This document shows, in pieces, positions 16,706-25,112 of a stretch of 64,000 nucleotides of DNA; within the stretch, counting starts at the first letter, position 1, and every line of letters starts with the position of its first letter. The DNA is taken from positions 124,001-188,000 of the forward strand of contig NZ_JAUYFF010000019.1 in assembly GCF_030691015.1 (NCBI RefSeq). The letters run 5' to 3'. The DNA comes from Sulfuricurvum sp. (lineage in GTDB: Bacteria; Campylobacterota; Campylobacteria; Campylobacterales; Sulfurimonadaceae). The position numbers were made by a program, and so were the translations under genes. The notes below the pieces were generated by a model. That model ran no database searches. It saw nothing but the letters and a program-made list of their open reading frames with translations, and had not been told where the DNA came from.

Positions 16706-18722
16706 CGGGGGCTATCTGCACGCGTGCCGATTTTAGAGCGCTTTGAAAAGAGAGTGGATCGTTTTGTGTCGGTACGAGGGTGTTAATCGGAGCTTGCGGG
16801 TACCCAAACGGGGCAAAAAGGTGGCCGACCGCCAGCGTTCCGAAGCGGATAGGAAGGTGTATCGATCCCAACTCATTGGACAAGACGGCGATATCTCCCT
16901 CCCTCATTCCTCTCTCATTCGCTTCAGATTCATTGATCAAAAGATAGGGTTCTTCTTCATTTTTTAAAAGCTCAGGAACATGCCCTGTTCGTGTCATTGT
17001 ATGCCACTGTTGTTTCGTCCGTCCGGTGATGAGAACAAATTCGTCTTTGTTTAAATGCAAAGAGGAAGAGACGATCGGATGAAATTGTGCTTTATGTGAA
17101 GTCGTTGCAAACACTTCATCCGTATAAAGCCGTTCTCCTCCCCACTGATACGAGAGGCTCTCATACTCTTGTGTACTTTGATCGCATAAACGACTTTTTG
17201 TGAGCATTTGATACTCATGATAGACCTCTGAGGGCTCGGTAAAATCAAATCCCGAAAATCCAAGTGCTTTCGCAACATCACAAACGATGCTCATATCACT
17301 TTTTGCCCCCTCAGGGATGGGTTTAAAAGCTCTGACACGTTTGATAAAGCGCTCCGAATTGGTCATACTCCCCTCTTTTTCACCCCACGCAGCGCTCGGG
17401 AGAATGAGGTTCGCTAGAGCGGCAGTTTCGCTCAGTACACAATCCTGAACAACTAAAAAAAGATCGGGATGGTTGAGTGCACGAGTCGTTTTTTCAACAT
17501 CAGGGAGGGTCAAAAGCGGGTTCGTGCAGGCAACCCATAACAAACGAATCTCATTGCGCAAAATCTCTTCGACAGCATCGGTGATAGTGATCCCTACTTC
17601 TGAAGAGATCGTGTTCGAGGAGAGATTCCAATGGTGCTCGCATACTTCACGATCCTGAGGGTTACGGACATCACGGTACCCTGGGAGGCCGTTGGAGAGG
17701 TAGCCCACTTCCCGTCCTCCCATGGCATTAGGCTGACCCGTGAGAGAGAACGGAAGCCCTTTTTTGGCGTTGATCCGTCCTGTGGCGAGAAAGAGGTTGA
17801 TAAATCCGAGGTTGCGCATCACCCCATCCACGGCTTGGTTCAATCCCTGACACCATAGTCCTAGAATTTTTTTGTCCGATCCGAAAAGTTCCACAAGGGT
17901 TGAAGCATCTTTGAGGGAAAGCCCGCATAAGGCAATGGCATCGCTAAACGAGAGTTTAAGTGCTTCGGTGAGGGTTAGCTCAAATCCTTCGCTGCAGCGG
18001 TCGATAAAATCCAGATCACATGTTCCCCTTCGATACAGTTCTCCCAAGAGGGCATTGTAGAGCATTGTATCGCTTCCGCTACGAAGTCCGAGCCACAGAT
18101 CGGCTTTCTCGGCGGTTTCGGTACGGATCGGATCGATAACGATGATTTGGGTATCAGGGTGAGATTTTTTACGCGCTAAGATACGTCGATGGAGGATCGG
18201 GTGTGCCCATGCAGGATTGGAACCGCTGATGAGGATGACATCGGCATCGTCAATATCGGCGTAATTTCCTACGGCTCCGTCGCTTCCGAATGCCATCTTG
18301 TGGGCGACGACGGCACTTGCCATACACAATCGTGAGTTCGCATCGACGTTGTTGGTTCCCAAATATCCCTTGGTCAGTTTCGTAAAGAGATAGCTCTCTT
18401 CGGTGAGTAGCTGTCCTGAGAGGTAAAAATAGAGGGCTTCAGTGGGAAGAGATTTAATCTGATCGACTAAAACGCAGATTGCCTCCTCCCACGATATTTC
18501 GCGGAAGGGATCGGTTTTGCGGGATCGGTACAGCGGAGTGGCGAGGCGGTTGGCATCAAGCGCTTTTGCCATTTGGATCGGTTTGAAACACAAATCTCCG
18601 AGGGTAGAGGGGTTGGATTTATCACCCTTTACTCTGACGCCTTTATCACTGCATTCGACACTTAAGGCGCACCCCGTACCGCAAAACGGGCATCCTGTAT
18701 CCGTGCTGTTATTCGCTTTCAT
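16686..18722 (-). CDS. nasA: Assimilatory nitrate reductase catalytic subunit
   Basis: I choose ATG 18722 (678 residues) over a TTG 15 bases upstream. The protein is a molybdopterin oxidoreductase with an N-terminal [4Fe-4S] motif CPFCGTGC with a fourth Cys near residue 47, and LYFYLSGQL, SRLCMASAV and SGSNPAWAHPILHRR cofactor-binding motifs. The molybdopterin-binding C-terminal domain begins near VLITGRTKQQWHTMTRTG. The size and lack of a signal peptide fit cytoplasmic NasA/NarB enzymes reducing nitrate to nitrite with ferredoxin or flavodoxin. It overlaps nirA by 14 bases and is third in an operon with cobA and nirA. Confidence 0.92.
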   Translation of the reverse strand: MKANNSTDTGCPFCGTGCALSVECSDKGVRVKGDKSNPSTLGDLCFKPIQMAKALDANRLATPLYRSRKTDPFREISWEEAICVLVDQIKSLPTEALYFYLSGQLLTEESYLFTKLTKGYLGTNNVDANSRLCMASAVVAHKMAFGSDGAVGNYADIDDADVILISGSNPAWAHPILHRRILARKKSHPDTQIIVIDPIRTETAEKADLWLGLRSGSDTMLYNALLGELYRRGTCDLDFIDRCSEGFELTLTEALKLSFSDAIALCGLSLKDASTLVELFGSDKKILGLWCQGLNQAVDGVMRNLGFINLFLATGRINAKKGLPFSLTGQPNAMGGREVGYLSNGLPGYRDVRNPQDREVCEHHWNLSSNTISSEVGITITDAVEEILRNEIRLLWVACTNPLLTLPDVEKTTRALNHPDLFLVVQDCVLSETAALANLILPSAAWGEKEGSMTNSERFIKRVRAFKPIPEGAKSDMSIVCDVAKALGFSGFDFTEPSEVYHEYQMLTKSRLCDQSTQEYESLSYQWGGERLYTDEVFATTSHKAQFHPIVSSSLHLNKDEFVLITGRTKQQWHTMTRTGHVPELLKNEEEPYLLINESEANERGMREGDIAVLSNELGSIHLPIRFGTLAVGHLFAPFGYPQAPINTLVPTQNDPLSFQSALKSARVQIAPAKEVRW

Positions 18723-20619
18723 GGAGTACTTTCTCAATATCGTTTACAATTTCGGTAAAAACTTGATACCGTTGTATCGGGTTAGGGAGGAGCATCTTTT
18801 CAATGATTTCTTTATAGGGGAGATATCGTTTATCGAGCGTTTTAGCATCAAAGATAAACGGTTTTTTCCCTTCTAAAAAAGGATCTTCTACTTCATAGGC
18901 TTTAGACCCTGTAATCGATTGAACGAGGGATAAACCATAAGCATAGATTTCATCACACTCTTTGTGGCTTCCTCCGTGGGATTTGAGATTAAAATGGAGC
19001 ATGGCTTCGAGTGATTGAAGCGTCATAAAACGGTTCCATCGCATTAAAAAACCGATTGCATAGTTGCTGTAGCGGATTTGCAATCGGTGGATAAAATGTT
19101 CAAAACTCTCTTTAGCCATCCGTAGATCACGGTATTCGCGCATAAACTCGGCGACAAATTCACGAGCTTCTTCGAGTACGATTCCCTTCAGCAGAAGATG
19201 TCCCTCTCCCCCTTCGCCACTGAGCGTTCCTCCGATAAAAATATCAACCCCTAGTACTGTTTTACCGTTTCTAGGAACTTTGCATCCGACGAATCCCAAA
19301 TCTCCTGCACCATGTACTCCGCACCCTTTGATGCATGCAGACCAGTAGAGACGTACTTTGGCATCTTCAATAGGCACTATACGACTCAGATATTCACCCA
19401 TATCAATCGCATCAGGTTTTCCGGGAATGACCCCAAAAGGACAGTGCTCCGATCCTGCACATGCGATGAGGTTTGCCATATAGGGCGAGGGACGGTTCGG
19501 ATACTTGGCAAAGAGAGGAGACTTTAACGCCTTGGTCTCATTGCTGATTCCTGTGATGATGAGGTTTTGCTCGATCGTGAGACGGAGTGCTCCCCCTTGT
19601 GATTGTGCAATATGAGCGGCATGAAAGAGATCTGTCCCGCTAAAAACTCCCGAGGGGACAGCGGCATAGAGGGCAAAGGTTCCGTCATTTAGAGCGATTT
19701 TTCCGTAATGATCTCCCCCTTCTAAACGGGTAAGACTCTCACCTGCTTTAGGCATTACCAGACCTAAATGCGCCTCAATCGCATTTCTAAACTCACTCAT
19801 CCCGACCGCTTCGATCAAAAATTTCAGACGGTTTTTATTGCGGTTATCACGAAATCCGTATGTTTTAAAGAGAGTTGCTACCGCTTCAAAGACCGCTACC
19901 GCCTTAGATGGAGTGACGAACATATCAGCATCGTGTGCCAGAGAACCGACGCGTCCGCCCAGATAGAGGTTAAATCCGTATTCTCCCTCTTTTTGGGCAA
20001 GGGAGAGGGCAAAGTCCTGACCGAAAATGTTACATCGATTTGAGAATGAACCGTTGATTCCGATGTTAAATTTGCGAGGTAGTGTCGTAATCCAGTCAGG
20101 ATTTTTTAAAAAGATGGATTGAATCTGCTCCATAATCGTTTTAGCTGGGATAATATTATCCACTGCTAATCCATCGAGAGGGTCGAGGAGAATATTACGG
20201 AAATTATCGACTCCGGTTTGATAACTGGTGAGTCCGACACTCTCTAAAGCGCTCAGTGCTTCAGGAAGATCTTCAATCGATACATATCGCAGTTCAACCT
20301 GTTGACGGGTAGTGAGATCGATGTAGTCACGTCCGAAACGCTTCGCCACATCGGCCAATACCGATGCTTGGTGGAATGTGAGGGCACCTCCGGCGATCCG
20401 TACACGGATCATAAACTGCTCAGGCGTAGCAGGGCGGTCGAATACCCCGAAACTTTTGAGGACAAAATCTTTATCGTCATCACTGATCAAAGCATAACCG
20501 GTTTTAGAATAACCGATCAGCCGCTCCCATGCCTCAACGGCGTTAAAAGCGTCTTTGATCGATTCGGTTTTATGTCGCTTGGCACTGCGCTGTTCATTAG
20601 CTTGAGAGAGCGATGTCAT
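18709..20619 (-). CDS. nirA: Ferredoxin-nitrite reductase (siroheme/4Fe-4S)
   Basis: ATG 20619 is preferred because AAGGAGG lies 7 bases before it; a longer frame would only read into cobA. The 636-residue protein has two ferredoxin-like half-domains and the siroheme/4Fe-4S cysteines CAGSEHC and CIKGC. It reduces nitrite to ammonium using six ferredoxin electrons; sulfite reductase is the alternative, but nasA next to it points to nitrite. It is longer than usual (about 500-560): about 90 extra residues after the second siroheme half look helical (HFNLKSHGGSHKECDEIY, LPYKEIIEKMLLPNPIQRY). Confidence 0.9.
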   Translation of the reverse strand: MTSLSQANEQRSAKRHKTESIKDAFNAVEAWERLIGYSKTGYALISDDDKDFVLKSFGVFDRPATPEQFMIRVRIAGGALTFHQASVLADVAKRFGRDYIDLTTRQQVELRYVSIEDLPEALSALESVGLTSYQTGVDNFRNILLDPLDGLAVDNIIPAKTIMEQIQSIFLKNPDWITTLPRKFNIGINGSFSNRCNIFGQDFALSLAQKEGEYGFNLYLGGRVGSLAHDADMFVTPSKAVAVFEAVATLFKTYGFRDNRNKNRLKFLIEAVGMSEFRNAIEAHLGLVMPKAGESLTRLEGGDHYGKIALNDGTFALYAAVPSGVFSGTDLFHAAHIAQSQGGALRLTIEQNLIITGISNETKALKSPLFAKYPNRPSPYMANLIACAGSEHCPFGVIPGKPDAIDMGEYLSRIVPIEDAKVRLYWSACIKGCGVHGAGDLGFVGCKVPRNGKTVLGVDIFIGGTLSGEGGEGHLLLKGIVLEEAREFVAEFMREYRDLRMAKESFEHFIHRLQIRYSNYAIGFLMRWNRFMTLQSLEAMLHFNLKSHGGSHKECDEIYAYGLSLVQSITGSKAYEVEDPFLEGKKPFIFDAKTLDKRYLPYKEIIEKMLLPNPIQRYQVFTEIVNDIEKVLHESE

Positions 20620-21373
20620 GACATTCCTCCTTGGGTTCATAACGGTAGGTTGGAAGAACACTCGATAAATTGACGACATTCCCAAAGACTAAAATAGCCG
20701 GTTTCGGTGCTCCTTTGGCCGCATCGATAAGTTCACCGAGAGTGGTGATAATGGAGCTTTGGTTTGCGGTGGTGGCATTAGAGATAATAGCAACGGGCAA
20801 TGAAGCATCAATCCCCTGATCCAGTGCCTCTTTGAGTATTTGGCGGGTACGGCTCAGTCCCATGAGGACAACGGTGGTGTGATCTTCTACACCGAGCATC
20901 GGAATCCATGAAAGATTCACCCGATCCCCTGCGAGATGGGCAGACACCAGTGATACACCCGTACTGATTCCGCGTGCGGTCGGAGCAATTCCAGCGGAGA
21001 GCGGGCCTGAGAGTGCCGAAGAAATTCCGGGAATGACTTCGGTCTCAATGGCGTTTTGTGAAGCATAGATTGCCTCTTCCGTACCGCGACCGAAGATATA
21101 GGGATCACCGCATTTTAGGCGTCCTACCGTGAACCCCTGCAGCGCATATTCGGTAATCATTGTGTTGATCGTTTCTTGAGGAAAACTGTGTTTCCCTTTC
21201 TCTTTTCCGACAAACACTATTTTGGTTCGTGCAGGAATGAGTGCGATGATTTCATCGGTGAGAAGATGATCAATAAGGGCAATATCAAGTTTCTCAATGG
21301 TTTTTAGTGCTTTAAGGGTCAGCAGATCGGCATCACCTGGCCCGCAGCCGATTAAATATAATTTTCCGTTCAT
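20597..21373 (-). CDS. cobA: Uroporphyrinogen-III C-methyltransferase (SUMT)
   Basis: The 258-residue protein has the SUMT signature set: LIGCGPGDADLLTLKAL at the N-terminus, VGKEKGKHSFPQETIN, GRLKCGDPYIFGRGTEE and VIPGISSALSGPLSAGIAPTARG. It makes precorrin-2 from uroporphyrinogen III, the first step to siroheme. It is the first gene of the cobA-nirA-nasA operon (23-base overlap with nirA), so siroheme supply is coupled to nitrite reductase. The oxidation and chelation steps are encoded by the divergent gene at 21485. Confidence 0.93.
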   Translation of the reverse strand: MNGKLYLIGCGPGDADLLTLKALKTIEKLDIALIDHLLTDEIIALIPARTKIVFVGKEKGKHSFPQETINTMITEYALQGFTVGRLKCGDPYIFGRGTEEAIYASQNAIETEVIPGISSALSGPLSAGIAPTARGISTGVSLVSAHLAGDRVNLSWIPMLGVEDHTTVVLMGLSRTRQILKEALDQGIDASLPVAIISNATTANQSSIITTLGELIDAAKGAPKPAILVFGNVVNLSSVLPTYRYEPKEECHDIALSS

Positions 21374-21380
21374 AGGATAT

Positions 21381-21421
21381 TCCTTATTAGGACTTTTTTG
21401 TCTTTAAAAATAATAGTGTAA
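21381..21421 (-). promoter_or_regulatory. cobA operon -10 and leader dyad
   Basis: Read on the minus strand this holds TTTTACAC followed by TATTAT (-10, 21415-21410), then GAC-AAAAAA-GTC, then CTAATAAGGA, which includes the ribosome binding site. The same order and spacing occur before nrtA (24938-24982) and the NarK-type gene (33317-33362). Confidence 0.6.
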
Positions 21422-21446
21422 AATAGCGATAAGAAAAACAAATTTT

Positions 21447-21463
21447 TGTTTATTTTTTAATCA
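21447..21463. promoter_or_regulatory. Nitrate-regulon dyad, cobA / precorrin-2 dehydrogenase
   Basis: On the minus strand: TGATTA-AAAAA-TAAACA, a slightly imperfect form of the TGATTA-N5-TAATCA dyad at 25005-25021 and 33383-33399. Its centre is 42.5 bp from the centre of the cobA -10, the same as at the other two sites. It lies 22 bases before the divergent gene's ATG, so one site could serve both. Confidence 0.55.
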
Positions 21464-21484
21464 ATTCATTGCTAAGGATTTTAA

Positions 21485-22051
21485 ATGGCTCTTTTTCCGA
21501 TGTTTGTCGATCTAAAAGATCAAGATTGCCTCATCATAGGAGCAGGGGAGGTGGCATTGCGTAAAATTGAGCAATTGGTAAAATTTTCTCCTGCTCTGAG
21601 TGTCATTGCACCGATAATTCATCCAGAGATTCGCGCCCTTTCCGAGGAGTATCCTATCTTGCTGATAGAGAGAGGATATGAACTCAGTGATTGTGAGGGG
21701 CGTTTTTTGGTCATCGGTGCATTGGATGATTTGGGTGAGCAAGAGAAAATCTATCATACGTGTATGGCTACGAAAACAGCGGTCAATTGTGTCGATTCTC
21801 CTGCCTTGTGCTCATTTATTTTCCCTGCCCTTATTGTAGAAGGAGATTTGTGTGTGGGGATCAACACGGCTGGTCGGGCACCTGCGGTGAGTTCAGCATT
21901 GCGGAAATATCTCACCGCATTGATTCCGAATGGGATAAAAGATTTGATTGACCGTGTCGATACTATTCGGCAAAACGAGCCAGTCGGGAAACCGCGTCAA
22001 GAGAAGATTATTCAAATGTGTCGGGATTTTTTTAACCCCATCACGGATTGA
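21485..22051 (+). CDS. Precorrin-2 dehydrogenase / sirohydrochlorin ferrochelatase (CysG-N/Met8-like)
   Basis: The 188-residue protein has the NAD-binding loop CLIIGAGEVALRKIEQL and a core NCVDSPALCSFIFPALIVEGDLCVGINTAGRAPAVSSALRKYL that matches the N-terminal part of CysG and Met8p. It oxidises precorrin-2 and may insert iron to finish siroheme, the NirA cofactor. It is divergent from cobA, so the two halves of a CysG-type enzyme are separate genes back to back. CTAAGG precedes the ATG. Confidence 0.88.
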   Translation: MALFPMFVDLKDQDCLIIGAGEVALRKIEQLVKFSPALSVIAPIIHPEIRALSEEYPILLIERGYELSDCEGRFLVIGALDDLGEQEKIYHTCMATKTAVNCVDSPALCSFIFPALIVEGDLCVGINTAGRAPAVSSALRKYLTALIPNGIKDLIDRVDTIRQNEPVGKPRQEKIIQMCRDFFNPITD

Positions 22052-22052
22052 A

Positions 22053-22853
22053 TTATTCATCTTCCTTGGCAAATTTTGAGTAGAGAAATTCGATAATCGC
22101 TCCACGACATCTTAGATACTCTGGATTATGTTGGAGTTCCAAACGATTTCGCGGACGAGGAAGATTGACCTCCAGTATCTCTCCAATGGTCGCCTCAGGG
22201 CCGTTGGTCATCATAATGACCCGATCGCTTAGCAGTACCGCTTCATCCACATCATGGGTGATGATGACGACGGTATTACCCGTTTGCATCTGTATCCGCA
22301 TTAAATGATCTTGTAAATTGGCACGGGTGAGCGAATCGAGTGCTCCGAACGGCTCATCCATGAGGAGCACTTTAGGTTCGATGGAGAGGGCACGTGCAAT
22401 GCCCACACGCTGTTTCATACCTCCGCTGATCTCACCGGGGTATTTGTCTTTTGCATGATCGAGATTCACCATTTGGATGTATTTCATCACATGATCGCGG
22501 ATCTCACTGCTGCTTAACTCTTCACCCAATACTTTACGTACCGCCATTTCAATATTTTGATAGACCGATAGCCACGGAAGGAGGGAGTGATTTTGAAAGA
22601 CTACCGCCCGCTCCGGTCCGGGAGCGAGAATGTGCTTGTCTTCGAGCAAAATAGTTCCGTTTGAAATCGTATCGAGTCCAGCAATGAGGTTGAGGATCGT
22701 CGATTTGCCACATCCCGAGTGACCGATGATGGAGACGATCTCATTCTCTTTGATATCCAGTTGGACATCTCGTAGGGCGACATACTCTTTCCCCCCGCCG
22801 AGAGGGAAAATCTTATCGACATGATCGATCTTTAAAAAAGGTTTTGCACTCAT
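22053..22853 (-). CDS. nrtD: Nitrate ABC transporter, ATP-binding protein
   Basis: This is a 266-residue ABC ATPase with Walker A GHSGCGKST, signature ISGGMKQRVGIARAL, Walker B VLLMDEPFGALDSLTR and the HDVDEAVLLSDRV switch. This sequence style is shared by NrtC/NrtD, SsuB and TauB ATPases. It overlaps the permease gene by 4 bases (ATGA). Context (NrtA-type binding protein, nasA, nirA) points to nitrate/nitrite. No NrtA-like C-terminal fusion is present, so it is NrtD-like. Confidence 0.88.
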   Translation of the reverse strand: MSAKPFLKIDHVDKIFPLGGGKEYVALRDVQLDIKENEIVSIIGHSGCGKSTILNLIAGLDTISNGTILLEDKHILAPGPERAVVFQNHSLLPWLSVYQNIEMAVRKVLGEELSSSEIRDHVMKYIQMVNLDHAKDKYPGEISGGMKQRVGIARALSIEPKVLLMDEPFGALDSLTRANLQDHLMRIQMQTGNTVVIITHDVDEAVLLSDRVIMMTNGPEATIGEILEVNLPRPRNRLELQHNPEYLRCRGAIIEFLYSKFAKEDE

Positions 22854-23632
22854 TTGAGTCCTCGCTTACGGTAATCAAAGAAATCGGCGATCAGCCCCAT
22901 AGCCGCATCGAGGATATACCCGATAACTCCGATGAGAATAATCCCGATAATAATATGGGAGTAGTTGAGATTGTTGTACTCATCCCAAATCCAAAATCCG
23001 ATCCCTACCCCTCCGGTGAGCATCTCCGCCGCGACGATAACGAGCCATGCGATACCGAGGGAAAGACGCATCCCCGTAAAGATAAAGGGAACGGCAACGG
23101 GGAGGATAATCTGAAATACCCGCTCAAACGGACTCAGTTGAAGTACCCGTGCGACGTTGAGATAATCTTCACTCACACTGCGTACCCCCAGCGCCGTATT
23201 GATAATAATCGGCCAGATCGAAGTGACGAAGATGACGAAAATCGCCGTCGTATTGACCTCTTTAAAGACAAACAGTGCCAACGGTAGCCACGCGAGAGGT
23301 GAAACGGGCTTAAGTATTTGTATATACGGATTGAACGCCGTATACGCATTTTTAGACATCCCGATCAGCAGTCCCACAGGAACACCTACCGCTATGGCGA
23401 GGGCAAATCCTCCGAATACGCGAGCCAGTGAATTGCCCAGTTGCAGTGCGATTCCCTGATCTCCCGCACCGTTGTTGTAAAACGGATCAGAGAGGACGAC
23501 GAGGAGTTCGCTCCATACTTCACTAGGTGGGGGGAACCCCGGTATCTGAGCGGAAATAGCCGACCAAATTGCGATCACTATACCAAAGAGCAGTAGTGGC
23601 AAAAGGACGGCATTACTGTATTTTGAAACCAT
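22850..23632 (-). CDS. nrtB: Nitrate ABC transporter, permease
   Basis: The 260-residue membrane protein has about six helices and the BPD_transp_1 EAA-type loop near LNVARVLQLSPFERVFQIILPVAVPFIFTGMRLSLGIAW. This fits NrtB/SsuC/TauC permeases. AAGGAGAAC precedes the ATG. It is second in the nrtABD operon, 15 bases after nrtA. Confidence 0.9.
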   Translation of the reverse strand: MVSKYSNAVLLPLLLFGIVIAIWSAISAQIPGFPPPSEVWSELLVVLSDPFYNNGAGDQGIALQLGNSLARVFGGFALAIAVGVPVGLLIGMSKNAYTAFNPYIQILKPVSPLAWLPLALFVFKEVNTTAIFVIFVTSIWPIIINTALGVRSVSEDYLNVARVLQLSPFERVFQIILPVAVPFIFTGMRLSLGIAWLVIVAAEMLTGGVGIGFWIWDEYNNLNYSHIIIGIILIGVIGYILDAAMGLIADFFDYRKRGLK

Positions 23633-23647
23633 AATGTTCTCCTTGTA

Positions 23648-24931
23648 TTATTTCGCGGATACTTTCCAATTATTCACTTTTAAGAGTGCTTCTTTGGTGA
23701 TTTTCGGCGATTTGATCGGAGCGTTATAGATATAATCTACGGATTTGTTCGGATCGAATGTCACACCGTCGATGAATTTTTTCTCTACTTTCCATGGGGT
23801 TGCAGGAAGGGCATAATTAACCTCTTTTGCCGCTTTCGCAAACAGATCAGGGCGATAGACGCTCTCAACGGTTTTCTTCATGTCGATCGCTCTATCGAGT
23901 TGCCCCCAACGGATCATTTGGGTCACTTGCCACAACCCGTGACTGTAGTAGGGATAAAGTGCCTGTTTTTTTCCAAAAACGTTGAAATTCGGCATCGGGG
24001 TATTGACTCCGTTGGTGAACATATAGGTTCCGGTCATAGAGTTGTCGATAACATCTTTCGGAGCATTGACATACGATTTGCTTGAGAGAATAGCAGAGGC
24101 TTCTTTACGGTTTTCCCATGAAGCATCGAGCCACATTCCCGCTTCAATGACCGCTTTGATCATCGCTTTGGTCGTTTCAGGATTTTTATCGGCAAACGCC
24201 TTTTGTACCCCTAATACTTTTTCCGGTCCATCTTGCCAGAGCTGATATCCGGTGACGACGGTTTTACCGATATTTCCCATAACGGCGCGTTGGTTCCACG
24301 GTTCACCTACACAGTAGCCGTCGATGTTTCCGGCGGTCATATTGGCGACCATTTGCGGAGGCGGAACGACTTTGAGCGCGACATCACTGTCGGGGTTAAC
24401 TCCACCGGCTGCCATCCAGTAGCGGACATGGTAGTTATGGGTTCCCGTAGGAAAGGTCATCCCGAACTCAGGAACCCCCATTGTTTTAGACGCGATCACT
24501 TTTTTGAGAGCCACGGCCGAGCCTTTTTTCGTTGCGGTCGGATCAGCGGCCATCATGGCGTCATACATCTTATTCGATACCGTAATCGCATCTCCGTTTT
24601 GACCGAGTGCCATGAGGGCCACCATATCTTTTTTGGTACTTCCCACCCCGAGCGTCGTAGCGATCGGCATTGCGGCGAGCATGTGCGATGCATCGAGTTC
24701 ACCGACGGTCATTTTGTCACGGACGTTTGCCCATGAAGCCTCTTTGCTCAGCTCGACATTTAAGCCGTGTTTGGCAAAGAACCCTTTTTCTTTAGCGATA
24801 ACCAGTGCCGCACAGTCGGTCAAGGGTATGAATCCGATTTTGAGATCTTTTTTCTCCGGTGCCGCCATTACTATGGACGCAGCAAGGGATAGTACGAATG
24901 CACCTTTTCCTAAAATATTCAAGTGTTTCAT
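23648..24931 (-). CDS. nrtA: Nitrate ABC transporter, periplasmic binding protein
   Basis: The 427-residue protein starts with a signal peptide (about 1-23, ending VMAAPEKK). The opening LKIGFIPLTDCAALVIAKEKGFFAKHGL and later motifs (GNIDGYCVGEPWNQRAV) are diagnostic of the NrtA/CmpA binding-protein family, which captures nitrate/nitrite or bicarbonate. The surrounding nitrate reductase genes favour nitrate. It leads the nrtABD operon and carries the shared nitrate promoter and leader motifs just upstream. Confidence 0.92.
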   Translation of the reverse strand: MKHLNILGKGAFVLSLAASIVMAAPEKKDLKIGFIPLTDCAALVIAKEKGFFAKHGLNVELSKEASWANVRDKMTVGELDASHMLAAMPIATTLGVGSTKKDMVALMALGQNGDAITVSNKMYDAMMAADPTATKKGSAVALKKVIASKTMGVPEFGMTFPTGTHNYHVRYWMAAGGVNPDSDVALKVVPPPQMVANMTAGNIDGYCVGEPWNQRAVMGNIGKTVVTGYQLWQDGPEKVLGVQKAFADKNPETTKAMIKAVIEAGMWLDASWENRKEASAILSSKSYVNAPKDVIDNSMTGTYMFTNGVNTPMPNFNVFGKKQALYPYYSHGLWQVTQMIRWGQLDRAIDMKKTVESVYRPDLFAKAAKEVNYALPATPWKVEKKFIDGVTFDPNKSVDYIYNAPIKSPKITKEALLKVNNWKVSAK

Positions 24932-24937
24932 GGGAAC

Positions 24938-24982
24938 TCCTTATTAAGACTATTTTGTCTGAAATAATTGTAGAGTAAAAAG
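24938..24982 (-). promoter_or_regulatory. nrtA -10 and leader dyad
   Basis: On the minus strand: TTTTTACTC, TACAAT (-10, 24972-24967), then AGAC-AAAATA-GTCT, then TAATAAGGAG. It is almost identical to the region before the NarK-type gene over 23 bases, with one mismatch between the -10 and upstream part. Confidence 0.6.
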
Positions 24983-25003
24983 TCCGAATATATAAACAGT
25001 TAT

Positions 25004-25022
25004 GTGATTAAAAAATAATCAC
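25004..25022. promoter_or_regulatory. Nitrate-regulon dyad before nrtA
   Basis: This is a perfect 19-bp palindrome with GTGATTA and TAATCAC arms around AAAAA. Its centre is 43.5 bp upstream of the centre of the -10. It matches the sites at 21447 and 33383 in sequence and distance. The position suits an activator. Confidence 0.6.
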
Positions 25023-25112
25023 TTTTTAGGTTCTTTCTAAATAATAGGAAAAGAGTTTGCAAAAAAGAGAGAAAAAGGTGAACTGTGAGGATAAATCAGG
25101 TCTATAAACGGA

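Noticed and set aside
25005-25021. FNR/CRP-type box reading of the nitrate dyad
   Set aside because: The TGAT and ATCA arms are 9 bases apart, not 4 as in FNR or the CRP spacing, so I describe it as a separate motif.
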